NCBI GenBank assembly: GCA_016786665.1
Contig: JAEUVZ010000026.1
Span: 1-64,000 of the forward strand
Source: Flavipsychrobacter sp.
Lineage (GTDB): Bacteria > Bacteroidota > Bacteroidia > Chitinophagales > Chitinophagaceae
Length of the DNA: 64,000 bases
Direction: 5' to 3'
Part shown: piece after piece, positions 51,554-60,130 of the stretch
Numbering within the stretch: the first letter of the stretch is position 1
How the letters are laid out: each line of letters starts with the position of its first letter
The notes under the pieces: generated by a model
Told to the model about the DNA's origin: nothing
Databases searched by the model: none
What the model saw: the letters and a program-made list of their open reading frames with translations, nothing else
Position numbers and translations under genes: made by a program

Positions 51554-52537
51554 TTACGATTTGGCCAAAGACCCCTTCAGGAAGTCAATCACCTTTACTT
51601 CCATGGCATCTACCTCATGCAGGTCGGCTAGGTACACCGACAGCCAGTCGGTCAGGTGAATAAAGTAGAAAATACGCTCCCAATAGCTCTTACCTTTTGA
51701 GTACAGCTCAATGATATTAGGGGTGTACTTTTTAATAATTTTCTTGTTTATCTCCATACGGGTCTGCACACGTTCGTAGTCGCTATCGTTGCGGAGCAGC
51801 AATACCACCTTGTTGGGGTCTTTGTCTTTCCAGCCCACCAGCTCGTTGTGGTTCATTTCGGGTATAGCCCCGTGCCATGCCAGCATTTTGGCGTTCTCGT
51901 TTATCTGCTGGCGGATGCGGATAGCCAGGCCTTCATAATCGGCGGCGGAGTAGATAATCGGCAGTTTGCCATTAAGCTTTTGCGCCAGCGATTTCGCTTT
52001 CTTCTGCATGTCCTTCTTCTCGGCATCCAGCAGCTTTACCGACGCCTTTACATTGCTCACGAACTCACCGGAGATAAGATCGAAATACGCTAAGGTGTAC
52101 AGCACCTGCACCATAGAATACCCGATGCACGCACGTGGCGGCATACCGGCCGGCAACAGTATGCAATCTATTTTCTTTTTGCCTGCTATGGTGGCTATCT
52201 CACCTCCGGAGGTGATGCATACCACCGTCGCCTTTACTTTGGCCGCATGGCGGAGCGCAGCTACGGTCTCTTCCGTATTGCCGGAGTAAGACGATACTAT
52301 TACCAGTGAATCCTTATTGACAAACGCAGGGAGGAAATAGTCTTTGTTAACGATAAAAGGAATTTTCATTTTATCGAACACGTAGTTCTGCACAATGGAG
52401 CCACCAATACCACTTCCCCCCAGGCCGGTAAGGATTACATTGCTGAAGTCTTTCTTTGCTGCTTTAAAACGGTAATTTTGTCCGATGATAAGGGCTTCTT
52501 TCAATTGATTGGTAAAGCTGTCAATTAGTTGCTTCAT
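51554..52537 (-). CDS. Bifunctional phosphoglucose/phosphomannose isomerase
   Basis: 327 residues. Two SIS domains: the first with LTGLGGSGIGGSIVQNYVF and VSSYSGNTEETVAALRHA, and a C-terminal PGI/PMI-specific half with MPPRACIGYSMVQVLYTL, NENAKMLAWHGAIPEMNHNELVGW (catalytic Glu and His) and HEVDAMEVKVIDFLK. The family interconverts glucose 6-phosphate or mannose 6-phosphate with fructose 6-phosphate. With the phosphohexomutase and transaldolase genes nearby it forms a loose sugar-phosphate neighbourhood. Divergent from yraN, with only 20 bases between start codons. Confidence 0.9.
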   Translation of the reverse strand: MKQLIDSFTNQLKEALIIGQNYRFKAAKKDFSNVILTGLGGSGIGGSIVQNYVFDKMKIPFIVNKDYFLPAFVNKDSLVIVSSYSGNTEETVAALRHAAKVKATVVCITSGGEIATIAGKKKIDCILLPAGMPPRACIGYSMVQVLYTLAYFDLISGEFVSNVKASVKLLDAEKKDMQKKAKSLAQKLNGKLPIIYSAADYEGLAIRIRQQINENAKMLAWHGAIPEMNHNELVGWKDKDPNKVVLLLRNDSDYERVQTRMEINKKIIKKYTPNIIELYSKGKSYWERIFYFIHLTDWLSVYLADLHEVDAMEVKVIDFLKGSLAKS

Positions 52538-52557
52538 ATTCTCATTTCCTATTTTCG

Positions 52558-52914
52558 ATGGCCAAACATAACGAAACTGGATTAAAAGGCGAGCAAATAG
52601 CGGAAAACTTTTTGCTAAATAAAGGGTATCAAATCCTACACCGCAACTGGCGTTCGGCCCGTAAGGAGATAGACCTTATCGCCCTGCGGGAAAACCTGCT
52701 GGTATTCGTAGAGGTGAAGACTCGGAAAAACTTCTACTATGGCTTTCCGGAAGAGTTTGTAGACGTTAAAAAACAGGCACTTATGAAGGAGGCCGCGGAG
52801 GCATTTGTAACCGAACATCCTCAATACATGGAGATACGGTTTGATATTATCAGCATACAACTGGAAAAAGGACAGGTGAAGGACCTCACCCACTTTGAGG
52901 AGGCTTTCTATTAA
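52558..52914 (+). CDS. YraN family (UPF0102) endonuclease-like protein
   Basis: 118 residues, normal length. The family pattern is complete: GLKGEQIAENFLLNKGYQILHRNWR, then the PD-(D/E)XK-like core EIDLIALRENLLVFVEVKTRKN. A restriction-endonuclease-like fold is expected, and nuclease activity or a role in recombination has been suggested for the family but not generally shown. It is in the same direction as the YiiX-like hydrolase gene, 17 bases away, and divergent from the isomerase gene. Confidence 0.93.
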   Translation: MAKHNETGLKGEQIAENFLLNKGYQILHRNWRSARKEIDLIALRENLLVFVEVKTRKNFYYGFPEEFVDVKKQALMKEAAEAFVTEHPQYMEIRFDIISIQLEKGQVKDLTHFEEAFY

Positions 52915-52931
52915 TTAGTAACTTGCGGTTT

Positions 52932-53564
52932 ATGAAAATGATATTAGCGGCGGTGGCCCTGCTGCTGTGCATCGGGCAGGCGCGTGGCCAACAGGATCTG
53001 GCGCTGCGGGAAGGAGATATAGTGCTGCAGAAGATACCCTGCGGCAACCTGTGCGATGCCATTATAGAAACTACGCCCTGCCAGGAAGGGCGGATGTTTA
53101 ACCACTGCGGCATCGTACACTTTGACGGAGGACTGCCCTACGTAATAGAGGCCATAGGCAAAGAAGTAAAGCAAAACCCGCTACCCGACTTCCTGAAAAG
53201 GGATAGTTCTGCCACGCTGTATGTGGCCCGGCTGAAGCCTGAGTATGCCAGCCATATAGAACCTGCCATTAAGAAAGCCATCATATACCTGGGCACCCCT
53301 TACGACGATGCCTTTGTGCCGGGAGATGATGCCCTTTACTGCTCGGAACTGGTATATCACTGCTACCGGAAAGGATACACCCCCAGCCTCTTCCCTTTAT
53401 CGCCCATGACATTCAAGTCGAAATCGGGTAAAACATTTCCTGCGTGGACGGAATATTACAGCAGCCTGAAGAGAGAGATACCTGAAGGGTTGCCCGGCAC
53501 CAACCCCTGTGCCATTGCCAACTCAGAGGTAGTGACATTGCTCACCTTCACTCTATACCGATAA
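52932..53564 (+). CDS. YiiX/YebB-like N1pC/P60 family cysteine hydrolase, exported
   Basis: 210 residues from ATG at 52932; the TTG at 52923 is a less likely start. Signal peptide MKMILAAVALLLCIGQARG. The domain has the motif EGDIVLQ, a catalytic His in NHCGIVHFDGG, a Glu in YVIEAIG and the Cys in LYCSELVYHCYRKGY, the circularly permuted papain-like arrangement. Such proteins are amidases or peptidases of the cell wall or of lipoproteins. Periplasmic location expected. Cotranscribed with yraN and ended by a strong hairpin. Confidence 0.85.
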   Translation: MKMILAAVALLLCIGQARGQQDLALREGDIVLQKIPCGNLCDAIIETTPCQEGRMFNHCGIVHFDGGLPYVIEAIGKEVKQNPLPDFLKRDSSATLYVARLKPEYASHIEPAIKKAIIYLGTPYDDAFVPGDDALYCSELVYHCYRKGYTPSLFPLSPMTFKSKSGKTFPAWTEYYSSLKREIPEGLPGTNPCAIANSEVVTLLTFTLYR

Positions 53565-53568
53565 AAAA

Positions 53569-53592
53569 AGCGGCTCCTACCGGAGCCGCTTG
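53569..53592. terminator. Bidirectional terminator
   Basis: AAGCGGCTCC / GGAGCCGCTT around TACC. Seven A to the left make it work for the minus-strand genes too. Confidence 0.85.
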
Positions 53593-53605
53593 TAATAAAA
53601 ACGCA

Positions 53606-53905
53606 TTATCGCTTTTTCGCCTTTCCCGGCCGCTGGGAGCGGCTGCCGCCCCCCGTGACCTTAGCGGGCTTTGCCGGGGCAACCTGCTTCTGCGATGCGG
53701 GCGCTTCCACCGGCAAGGCATTTACACTACCGCCTGTAGATACGGAAACAGAAGGCCCCGCGGGTGTACTTGCCGCCGGCGCGGCGTCTACCGTAGCTAC
53801 CGGTGCCTGAACCGGGGGAGTGTACGGCTTTCCCTTTCCTGACTGGGCCAGTGCCAGTGACGACACCATTACAAATGCCCCTGATAATAATATCCTGCTC
53901 TTCAT
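53606..53905 (-). CDS. Small exported Pro/Ala-rich protein
   Basis: 99 residues. Signal peptide ending SLALA-Q, then a Pro/Ala/Val-rich stretch without predicted fold and a strongly basic tail (SRSQRPGKAKKR). No family known. It follows the repeat protein gene by 7 bases on the same strand and is probably cotranscribed. The basic tail could bind polysaccharide or nucleic acid, but this is speculation. Disordered proteins of this kind are common in the phylum's periplasm. Confidence 0.6.
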   Translation of the reverse strand: MKSRILLSGAFVMVSSLALAQSGKGKPYTPPVQAPVATVDAAPAASTPAGPSVSVSTGGSVNALPVEAPASQKQVAPAKPAKVTGGGSRSQRPGKAKKR

Positions 53906-53912
53906 ACTTTTC

Positions 53913-55502
53913 CTATTGAACTATGCTGTAGAAATCGGCTGTACCACTGCACACCCATGTCTTATTGATACCGGAGTTATTGGTAATGTAGAATACCAGG
54001 ATGTCTCCGGTGCTGATAGCAAGCGGGTTACCCGACAAGTCAATATCGTATTTCTGTGCTATCTCTGTGGAGCCGAAGTTGAGCGTACAGCTACCTACCA
54101 GGCTACCCGTTGGGATAATGTTCTGAATAGTATTGCCGCAGGAACCGGAAGAAAGATTGGGATACCTGTATATAGATACCAGGTAGGTACCTGCCTGCAG
54201 AACCGTTTGCGCTACCCAGCCCGATGCACGTACAAAGAACACATCGCGCTGCGCCTGGTAGAAGGAACCGGAAACAATAACCTGTGCGCCCATATTTACG
54301 CCGGGCACGCCGGTGCTGTTCCAGGTAAGGCCGCTGTAGCCTACTATAGTAGTGGTGCCTGAAGGCTGGTTGTTACCGTTGTTGGCACAAGGCACGGAGA
54401 AGTAAGCCCTGGGAGCCGTCCACGCAGGGGCCGAGCTGCCGTTGGACCGAAGGTACTGGCCTGTAGTACCGGCACCGGTAAACGCAGCAGGAGCCGCGCC
54501 CGTGCCATACATAACACCACCCGAAGTACCCTGCACATCTACCGTGAGCGGAGTAGTACCCAGCACGCGGGAGGTACCGTTGTTCACTACGATAGTAGAA
54601 GAGGTGGCCGGCTGCACATTGCCTGTGGTGAGTGTGGAGTTGGCATTCACCCATTGCGGCGTGCCACCCATGGTAGGCGTTGCCAGCACCTGGTTGGCCG
54701 ATGTGCTTGGTCCGGTAAATGCGGATGACGCACCTGTACCATACATAACGCCTCCCTGCGTACCTACCACATCTATAACGGCGTTTCCGGAGCCTACCGT
54801 CTGGCCACCACCGTTGGTCACGTTCACCACGCTGCTGCCGGTGATGCTGGAGGTAGTAAGGGTAGTATTGGGCGACGCCCACATAGGAGCGCCACTGCCG
54901 CCGGAAACCAGCACGTCGCCATTGTTGCCCACGCCGGTAAAGTCGGACGAAGCACCGGTACCATACATGACACCACCGGAAGTACCGGCTACATCTATAC
55001 TCATCGGGTTGGCCCCTACCACCTGGTTAGCGCCGTTAGAGACATTCACTACCGCGCTTCCGGTAACATTAGACGGCGTAGACCAGGTAGGTGCGCCGCC
55101 GCCTACCGGGGTGGTGAGCACCTGGTTGTTAGCGCCTGCAGGCGGCAAAAACACACTGGGGTTCCCCGTGCCCTGTCCTATCAGCAGCCCATTGAGCGTT
55201 CCCTGCACATCGCCGCTGCTCGATACCATGGTCCATACCGGCACCATAGGTGTGCCACTATTATAGTAAAAGCCGGGGGCGTTATCGGTCTGGAAAATCA
55301 GCAGGCCGGTAGCCGGCATCGGGATGCCATTCCTGTTGGCCTGGGTCATGCGTGGCACCAGTACTCCTTTGTCGGTGCTCTTTACATCCAGCATAGCGCT
55401 GGGGTCGGCCGTGGAGCCATCGGCATTAACACCTACATTCTGTGCAAATGAAGTAACGCTAAGGGTTACCATCGCTATTGTGAGCAGTTTCTTTATTAAC
55501 AT
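53913..55502 (-). CDS. Exported repeat protein with three ~75-residue repeats
   Basis: 529 residues. Signal peptide MLIKKLLTIAMVTLSVTSFAQ, then a common Bacteroidota motif (PSAMLDVKSTDKGVLVPRMT, seen in fibre- or adhesin-like proteins). Residues about 145-360 hold three imperfect repeats whose marker GGVMYGTGA occurs near 176, 250 and 328. Each unit includes a VVNVSNG-like strand and an AGTSGG turn. The last 165 residues differ and contain two Cys. A beta-structured surface fibre or adhesin is inferred. No T9SS sorting domain is seen at the end, so export beyond the outer membrane is uncertain. Confidence 0.75.
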   Translation of the reverse strand: MLIKKLLTIAMVTLSVTSFAQNVGVNADGSTADPSAMLDVKSTDKGVLVPRMTQANRNGIPMPATGLLIFQTDNAPGFYYNSGTPMVPVWTMVSSSGDVQGTLNGLLIGQGTGNPSVFLPPAGANNQVLTTPVGGGAPTWSTPSNVTGSAVVNVSNGANQVVGANPMSIDVAGTSGGVMYGTGASSDFTGVGNNGDVLVSGGSGAPMWASPNTTLTTSSITGSSVVNVTNGGGQTVGSGNAVIDVVGTQGGVMYGTGASSAFTGPSTSANQVLATPTMGGTPQWVNANSTLTTGNVQPATSSTIVVNNGTSRVLGTTPLTVDVQGTSGGVMYGTGAAPAAFTGAGTTGQYLRSNGSSAPAWTAPRAYFSVPCANNGNNQPSGTTTIVGYSGLTWNSTGVPGVNMGAQVIVSGSFYQAQRDVFFVRASGWVAQTVLQAGTYLVSIYRYPNLSSGSCGNTIQNIIPTGSLVGSCTLNFGSTEIAQKYDIDLSGNPLAISTGDILVFYITNNSGINKTWVCSGTADFYSIVQ

Positions 55503-55531
55503 GTTTTTCGTTTTTCGAGTTAAATGATGTG

Positions 55532-56899
55532 TTAGAGTTTAGAAATTTTTATGGGCGACTCGCTCAGGCCATTGAGCCGTATATAGTAGGTAGCCGCCGG
55601 TAGCGTGGCAATATCCCAGGTTACCCGGTTAGAGCCCGCCTGCGGCTGTACTTCTTTTGTGGCAATCAGCTTGCCCTGTACATCCAGTAGCTGAAATGAC
55701 AATGGCTTTATTTCAGTACAAACAAAATCGACCACTACTTTATCCGTCACAGGATTCGGGTACACGCTGAGCGTAGTGACACCGTCCAGGTTCACCCGTA
55801 TCGTTTTGCTGTACGATGGATGGTTCATGTTGTCGTACATCTTCAGCCGGTAGTAGTTGGCGCCCCGCTGTGGTTTCGTATCCAGCATGTCGTAGGCCAC
55901 CTGGAAGCTTCCTTTTTTCGACTCCAGGCTTCCCAGGCGGGTAAACGTAGTACCGTCTTCCGATTCCTCTACATCGTAGCGGAGGACGCTAAGGTCGTTG
56001 GCCACCTCCCATTGCAGCAATACCTGTGCATTCACCAGGCTGCCGTGGAACGACAGCAAGCGGATAGGTAATGTGTTGTTCTGCGAGCTGGTAAGCGTAA
56101 AACGGCCCAGCGTATCAATACCATTCTTTGTGAGCACATTGTTAGCCATATCCAGGTTATCTACACCCAGCAGGTTCCAGTAGCCCATCGGTACGTCGCG
56201 GGCCGACATAGCCAGCTCTGACTCGGTAATGCCAATCAGCTCATGGTCCAGGTAATGGAAATTGAGAGCGGCATTAAGGCTGGCGTTCCCCGATGAGGGA
56301 AGAAAATCGAAATAGCGCGCAATACCGATACCACTAAGAGTACCCGTTTGCTGCACATGGCCGCGGCGTATGAGTGTAGTGCCCAGGTTGCCCGGCGTGG
56401 TTAGTTCTATGCCAATGTTGCCGGGGTTTGCGTTGGTGGGTGCATTAAGTGTTTCGGTGCGCAATACCCAGCCACCTGTGAGCCCGGTAATATAGGAGGC
56501 GTTACCCTCGCCCACTATGGTACCCGTAGTGCCGAGGTCAAGATTGAAATTGTTCAGCTCCACGTGATGGCTCAGCATGTTCAGGTTGTTGGATACGGAT
56601 ACATCTGTATTCAATACCACATCGCTGGTAGCCTCGTCCAGGGTCATGTTGTAAAGCCCTACGTTGCTTCCGTAAATGCCGGTAGCGGCAGACGAGCCCG
56701 AGAACTTAACCGTACCGGTGCCGGGAGCGAACGTGCCATCCTGGTGCAGGTCGCAATTGGAAAGTACCAGGAAAGCGTTGCCACTGACGACTACCTGGGT
56801 GGACGGCGTGACATACAAACCCTGCGCTAAAGAGGGCGGTTGCCCTATGGCTAGGAAGGAGCTGAAATAGAGCAGCTTAATCAGATGGTTTCTAATCAT
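55532..56899 (-). CDS. Exported protein with T9SS type A sorting domain
   Basis: 455 residues. A signal peptide (RNHLIKLLYFSSFLAIGQPPSLAQ) precedes a beta-rich N-terminal region with repeated short NxDxxxG-like strands (about 30-250). An Ig/FN3-like part around 280-360 (LPIRLLSFHGSLVNAQVLLQWEV, YYRLKMYD) follows and the C-terminal sorting domain starts near 378 (SVYPNPVTDKVVVDF, LLDVQGKLIATKEV, LPAATYYIRL). It is likely cell-surface attached through T9SS. Function unknown. It lies 29 bases upstream of the repeat protein gene on the same strand, so they may form one operon. Confidence 0.85.
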   Translation of the reverse strand: MIRNHLIKLLYFSSFLAIGQPPSLAQGLYVTPSTQVVVSGNAFLVLSNCDLHQDGTFAPGTGTVKFSGSSAATGIYGSNVGLYNMTLDEATSDVVLNTDVSVSNNLNMLSHHVELNNFNLDLGTTGTIVGEGNASYITGLTGGWVLRTETLNAPTNANPGNIGIELTTPGNLGTTLIRRGHVQQTGTLSGIGIARYFDFLPSSGNASLNAALNFHYLDHELIGITESELAMSARDVPMGYWNLLGVDNLDMANNVLTKNGIDTLGRFTLTSSQNNTLPIRLLSFHGSLVNAQVLLQWEVANDLSVLRYDVEESEDGTTFTRLGSLESKKGSFQVAYDMLDTKPQRGANYYRLKMYDNMNHPSYSKTIRVNLDGVTTLSVYPNPVTDKVVVDFVCTEIKPLSFQLLDVQGKLIATKEVQPQAGSNRVTWDIATLPAATYYIRLNGLSESPIKISKL

Positions 56900-57167
56900 A
56901 GCATAGAAAAGTTTTGAGTGGTGAAGAATGTTATGTTGCTAAATAGGTGTTATTTCTATATAAAATTAACTATAAAATGAGGAGAATTCCAAACAATTTT
57001 TAATAATTCTTTAACATAAACCGTTGGTTAAAAAATAGGTAACTACCGGCTGGAAGGCAGTAAAATCAATCAATGGAGCAGGAAAAGGGGATAAAAAGCA
57101 GTCCCCCCCTGGCAGGAGGTAGCGATAATGGCGGGGTGATATTAGCCGCAAAAAAGGAACACAGCCG

Positions 57168-57908
57168 TTAGGCCAGCATTACAGCCTTCTCGAAAATGAA
57201 ATTGTTGCAATAAGGTTTTTGGCCCTCTACCTGGTGCTTACGGAACTCAAAAAGGGAAAGGTCGCGCTTTTCAGTACCGCAGATAAAGTAGCCGTTGTAG
57301 CCCAGGTGGCGGAGGTACTGAAAGGTTTCCCGAACCTGCTCCTCGCCTATGTGGCGGGCCTCGCACTCAAATATGATAGCAGGATGGTGCGCCAGCAAGG
57401 TTTGCTCGCCGCCTTTGAACACGCGCAGCTCGTTGCCCTCTACATCAATCTTCAGGAAATTGGGGCGGATATTGTAGCGGCTGCAATAGCTATCCAGTGT
57501 CTCGGTACATACCTCTTCCTTTATACCGTATTCCTTCTGCCCGTTGGGGGCTATGGTAGCACCCGGGGATGTGAACTTTCCCTTAGCGGCAGGGATGAAC
57601 AGGGTAACCGAGCCTTCCTTATCGGATAAAGCCAGGTGCTCTACTGTTACATTGTCCCATTGCAGCAGCTTTTTCAATCGTGTGATGTACTGGTGCAGCC
57701 TGGACTGTGGCTCAAAGGCATAGACCGCTCCACTCTTCCCCACCTGCTGTAGCATCAGGTAGAGGTATCCCGCCTTGTGCGCGCCAATATCCAGCACTAC
57801 CTGGCCCGGCTTCAGTACCGATTCAATGTAGGCTATTTCGCCTACGTCGTTTCTTGTTTTGTACTTGTTGGCGCGGTACTTCAGCTTCAGGAGTTCCAGT
57901 AATTTCAT
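57168..57908 (-). CDS. FkbM family methyltransferase
   Basis: 246 residues from ATG at 57908, chosen because upstream residues are Arg/Pro-rich and lack family similarity. The SAM-binding region reads LKPGQVVLDIGAHKAGYLYLMLQQVGKSGAVYAFEP, and the FkbM domain ends with FLKIDVEGNELRVFKGGEQTLLAHHPAIIFECE. These enzymes methylate hydroxyl groups on sugars or polyketides, often in surface glycan synthesis. No other glycan gene is nearby except the beta-helix protein gene just upstream, whose stop lies 38 bases before its start. Confidence 0.9.
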   Translation of the reverse strand: MKLLELLKLKYRANKYKTRNDVGEIAYIESVLKPGQVVLDIGAHKAGYLYLMLQQVGKSGAVYAFEPQSRLHQYITRLKKLLQWDNVTVEHLALSDKEGSVTLFIPAAKGKFTSPGATIAPNGQKEYGIKEEVCTETLDSYCSRYNIRPNFLKIDVEGNELRVFKGGEQTLLAHHPAIIFECEARHIGEEQVRETFQYLRHLGYNGYFICGTEKRDLSLFEFRKHQVEGQKPYCNNFIFEKAVMLA

Positions 57909-57946
57909 ACAAGGCGGTGGTATTGGCTGCAATATACGATAGCTTT

Positions 57947-59401
57947 CTATCTTGCCCCGGGCCTGTCTATATCCCGGCGGCCAGAAAACTCTACGCCTTC
58001 GGCTATACACTCTTTAGCGCGCGCGCTGCCGGAGGCATTAATGAACGTACAATTGCGGAGCAGGAATTTCGCGTTCTTCGGGTCGCTGCTCACCAGGTAA
58101 TAAAATTTCTTCCGGCGCGCGGTAAACACACAACTGTCGAAGGTGGTTCGTTTGCCGTCGGCTATCTCTACCAGGTACTCGCCGTAGAGGCCGGGCTTAT
58201 CATCTTCAAAATGGCATTTGGTAAAGGTCGTTTCCATACCTTTCATGTTCCCGGAATAGCTGTGCACAACAGCGCCCGCTATACGGCATCCGGAAAAACG
58301 AAAGCCGGGATGCGTGACCCATATACTCCAGAAAGTAGTACCCCGGAAGATGCAATTATTAAACCGCACGTCCTGCGCGGCACGATACTCGCGTGCATCA
58401 TACAAATCAGCTATCATACCCACACCCGCGTTATCTTCAAACCGGCAGTTACTGAATTCGGCGTCCTTCACCAGCCGGTAGGCCCCTATATGCGGGTCAG
58501 ATTCCGGCTCTATATCCAGCCCTGCGCCAGGAGCAGTAGAAAGGGGCTTGCCCAGGGAACGGTTGATAGCCCTGCCGGTTTTACTGAAGGAACATTCCCG
58601 GGCGGTGAGCCCTGCTCCCCCGGTCCAGCTAAAGCCCTGCCTGCCGTTGTATAGAAAATCGCATTGAACCAGGTTGATGTTCTGCGATTGTACTTGTTCC
58701 ATTGTTGCGGCTGTAGTATTCCGAACCTGCAAACCATCTACCGCAAACCGGCTTACCTCCAGAAATTCCAGGTCGGCGCCGGTAACATCCACCAGGGCTA
58801 TACCCGACTGCCCCGCCTGTAACCCATCTGCCGTAACAGGACCTCCTATAATGTGTGCGGGAAGATTGCCATCCAGTTCCAGGTGGCGGATGCGAACGCC
58901 GGAACACCGCTCCATATATACCGCATCGCCAATCAGCGCTACCTTCCCTGCTGGCGGCACCACGCCTTCGGGCATGGGCTTTCCACGCTCAAAACTGCCC
59001 AGCAGAAGGCTATCGGCAAAGCGAATGATGGTACGCCCCCCCGTATCTGCACCTACAATCTCGATATTGCTGCAACCGGAAAGATAAATGACGGGGATGC
59101 CCAGCTTGTAGTAAGGATTCTGGTACGCATCGTCGCAAAGGAAACGGTAAGAGAGTGGCACCAGCGCGCCGTAGTCCATCTGCCGGCCAACAAGGTAGGT
59201 GCCTGCCGGAATGATGAGCCGCCCGTTCCCCTTGCGCTCGTTAAAAAAACGGCAGGCATCGGAAAATGCCTGGTGGTCGTTGCTCCGGCCATCGCCAAGC
59301 GCTCCAAAATCGGACTTAATATTCTTCACCACGAAAGCATCCTGCGACCAGGAGGCGACCGCAAACAGCAGGCAACATAGCAAAGCAATAGCACGGCTCA
59401 T
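57947..59401 (-). CDS. Exported right-handed beta-helix protein (pectate lyase-like fold)
   Basis: 484 residues. Signal peptide ending VASWS-Q, then NIKSDFGALGDGRSNDHQAFSDACRFFNERKGNGRLIIPAGTYLV style start, the hallmark of the pectate lyase 3/glycoside hydrolase 28-like family. Repeated parallel beta-helix turns follow (VYMERCSGVRIRHLELDG, LVDVTGADLEFLEVSRFAV, VRFNNCIFRG). It probably binds or cleaves a polysaccharide, but no catalytic triad could be assigned. No T9SS sorting domain is seen. It is in line with the FkbM gene, so glycan-related function is possible. Confidence 0.8.
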   Translation of the reverse strand: MSRAIALLCCLLFAVASWSQDAFVVKNIKSDFGALGDGRSNDHQAFSDACRFFNERKGNGRLIIPAGTYLVGRQMDYGALVPLSYRFLCDDAYQNPYYKLGIPVIYLSGCSNIEIVGADTGGRTIIRFADSLLLGSFERGKPMPEGVVPPAGKVALIGDAVYMERCSGVRIRHLELDGNLPAHIIGGPVTADGLQAGQSGIALVDVTGADLEFLEVSRFAVDGLQVRNTTAATMEQVQSQNINLVQCDFLYNGRQGFSWTGGAGLTARECSFSKTGRAINRSLGKPLSTAPGAGLDIEPESDPHIGAYRLVKDAEFSNCRFEDNAGVGMIADLYDAREYRAAQDVRFNNCIFRGTTFWSIWVTHPGFRFSGCRIAGAVVHSYSGNMKGMETTFTKCHFEDDKPGLYGEYLVEIADGKRTTFDSCVFTARRKKFYYLVSSDPKNAKFLLRNCTFINASGSARAKECIAEGVEFSGRRDIDRPGAR

Positions 59402-59433
59402 TGGCTGCGAAGCTACGATAATGGCCCGACTCC

Positions 59434-59961
59434 TTACTTGATAGTGGCTGTGATGGACAAAGACACGTTATCCTTTAGGGTAGCAGTGCTTTTGCCTACC
59501 CCAAAGTCCAGCCGGTTCAGTGTGAAATTGCTGGAAATAGCATATCCGCCGTCGGCGTTTTTGCGGGCTTTAAAGGGTATCGTCATGGGCTTGGCCACCC
59601 CTTTTATCGTCATAGTGCCTTTGGCGTAGTAAGTACCGTCCTTTTCGGTGACTGAAGTAGACCTGAACCGCACCTGCGGGTGCGCCGCTACATTCAGGTA
59701 TTTATCTCCTTTCACATCTTTATCGCGCATGTTATTGTCGGTATCAAATGTATTGGCAGTTACATACACGTCTATCACCGTAGCCTCAGGCTTTGCCGGA
59801 TCAAACTGCGCGGTGCCATTGATAGGCCCAAACTTGCCCTCACACGTACCCGCCCAATACTTTATAGAAAAGAGGGTGCTTCCGCTCACCACCCTGGTGG
59901 CTTGAGCACCCGCCTGCCCGGCAAACATCAACAGCCCGGCCAATAGTCCCAATAGCTTCAT
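59434..59961 (-). CDS. YceI family periplasmic lipid-binding protein
   Basis: 175 residues. Signal peptide MKLLGLLAGLLMFAGQAGAQ, then the YceI lipocalin-like barrel: SIKYWAGTCEGKFG, IDVYVTANTFDTDNNMRDKDVKGDKYLNVAAHPQVRFRST, GTMTIKGVAKPMTIPFKA, and the end DFGVGKSTATLKDNVSLSITATIK. The family binds amphiphilic isoprenoid-like molecules, and its function in Bacteroidota is mostly unknown. Located in the periplasm. It precedes the beta-helix gene on the same strand by 32 bases and may be cotranscribed with it. Confidence 0.92.
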   Translation of the reverse strand: MKLLGLLAGLLMFAGQAGAQATRVVSGSTLFSIKYWAGTCEGKFGPINGTAQFDPAKPEATVIDVYVTANTFDTDNNMRDKDVKGDKYLNVAAHPQVRFRSTSVTEKDGTYYAKGTMTIKGVAKPMTIPFKARKNADGGYAISSNFTLNRLDFGVGKSTATLKDNVSLSITATIK

Positions 59962-60130
59962 GATACTAAGTTAGTTTTTCTGCCGTAAACCCGGCTATAT
60001 AGCCTCAAGCCAAAACCATGCCTTAAAATCTGAAAAAACGCTATTTCTCTAAAGACATTTTTTGATTATTTTGCATCTGTAAAATCCACCGTCTCAATAA
60101 CATTAAAAAAATGTATCTCCCACCTGGGGG

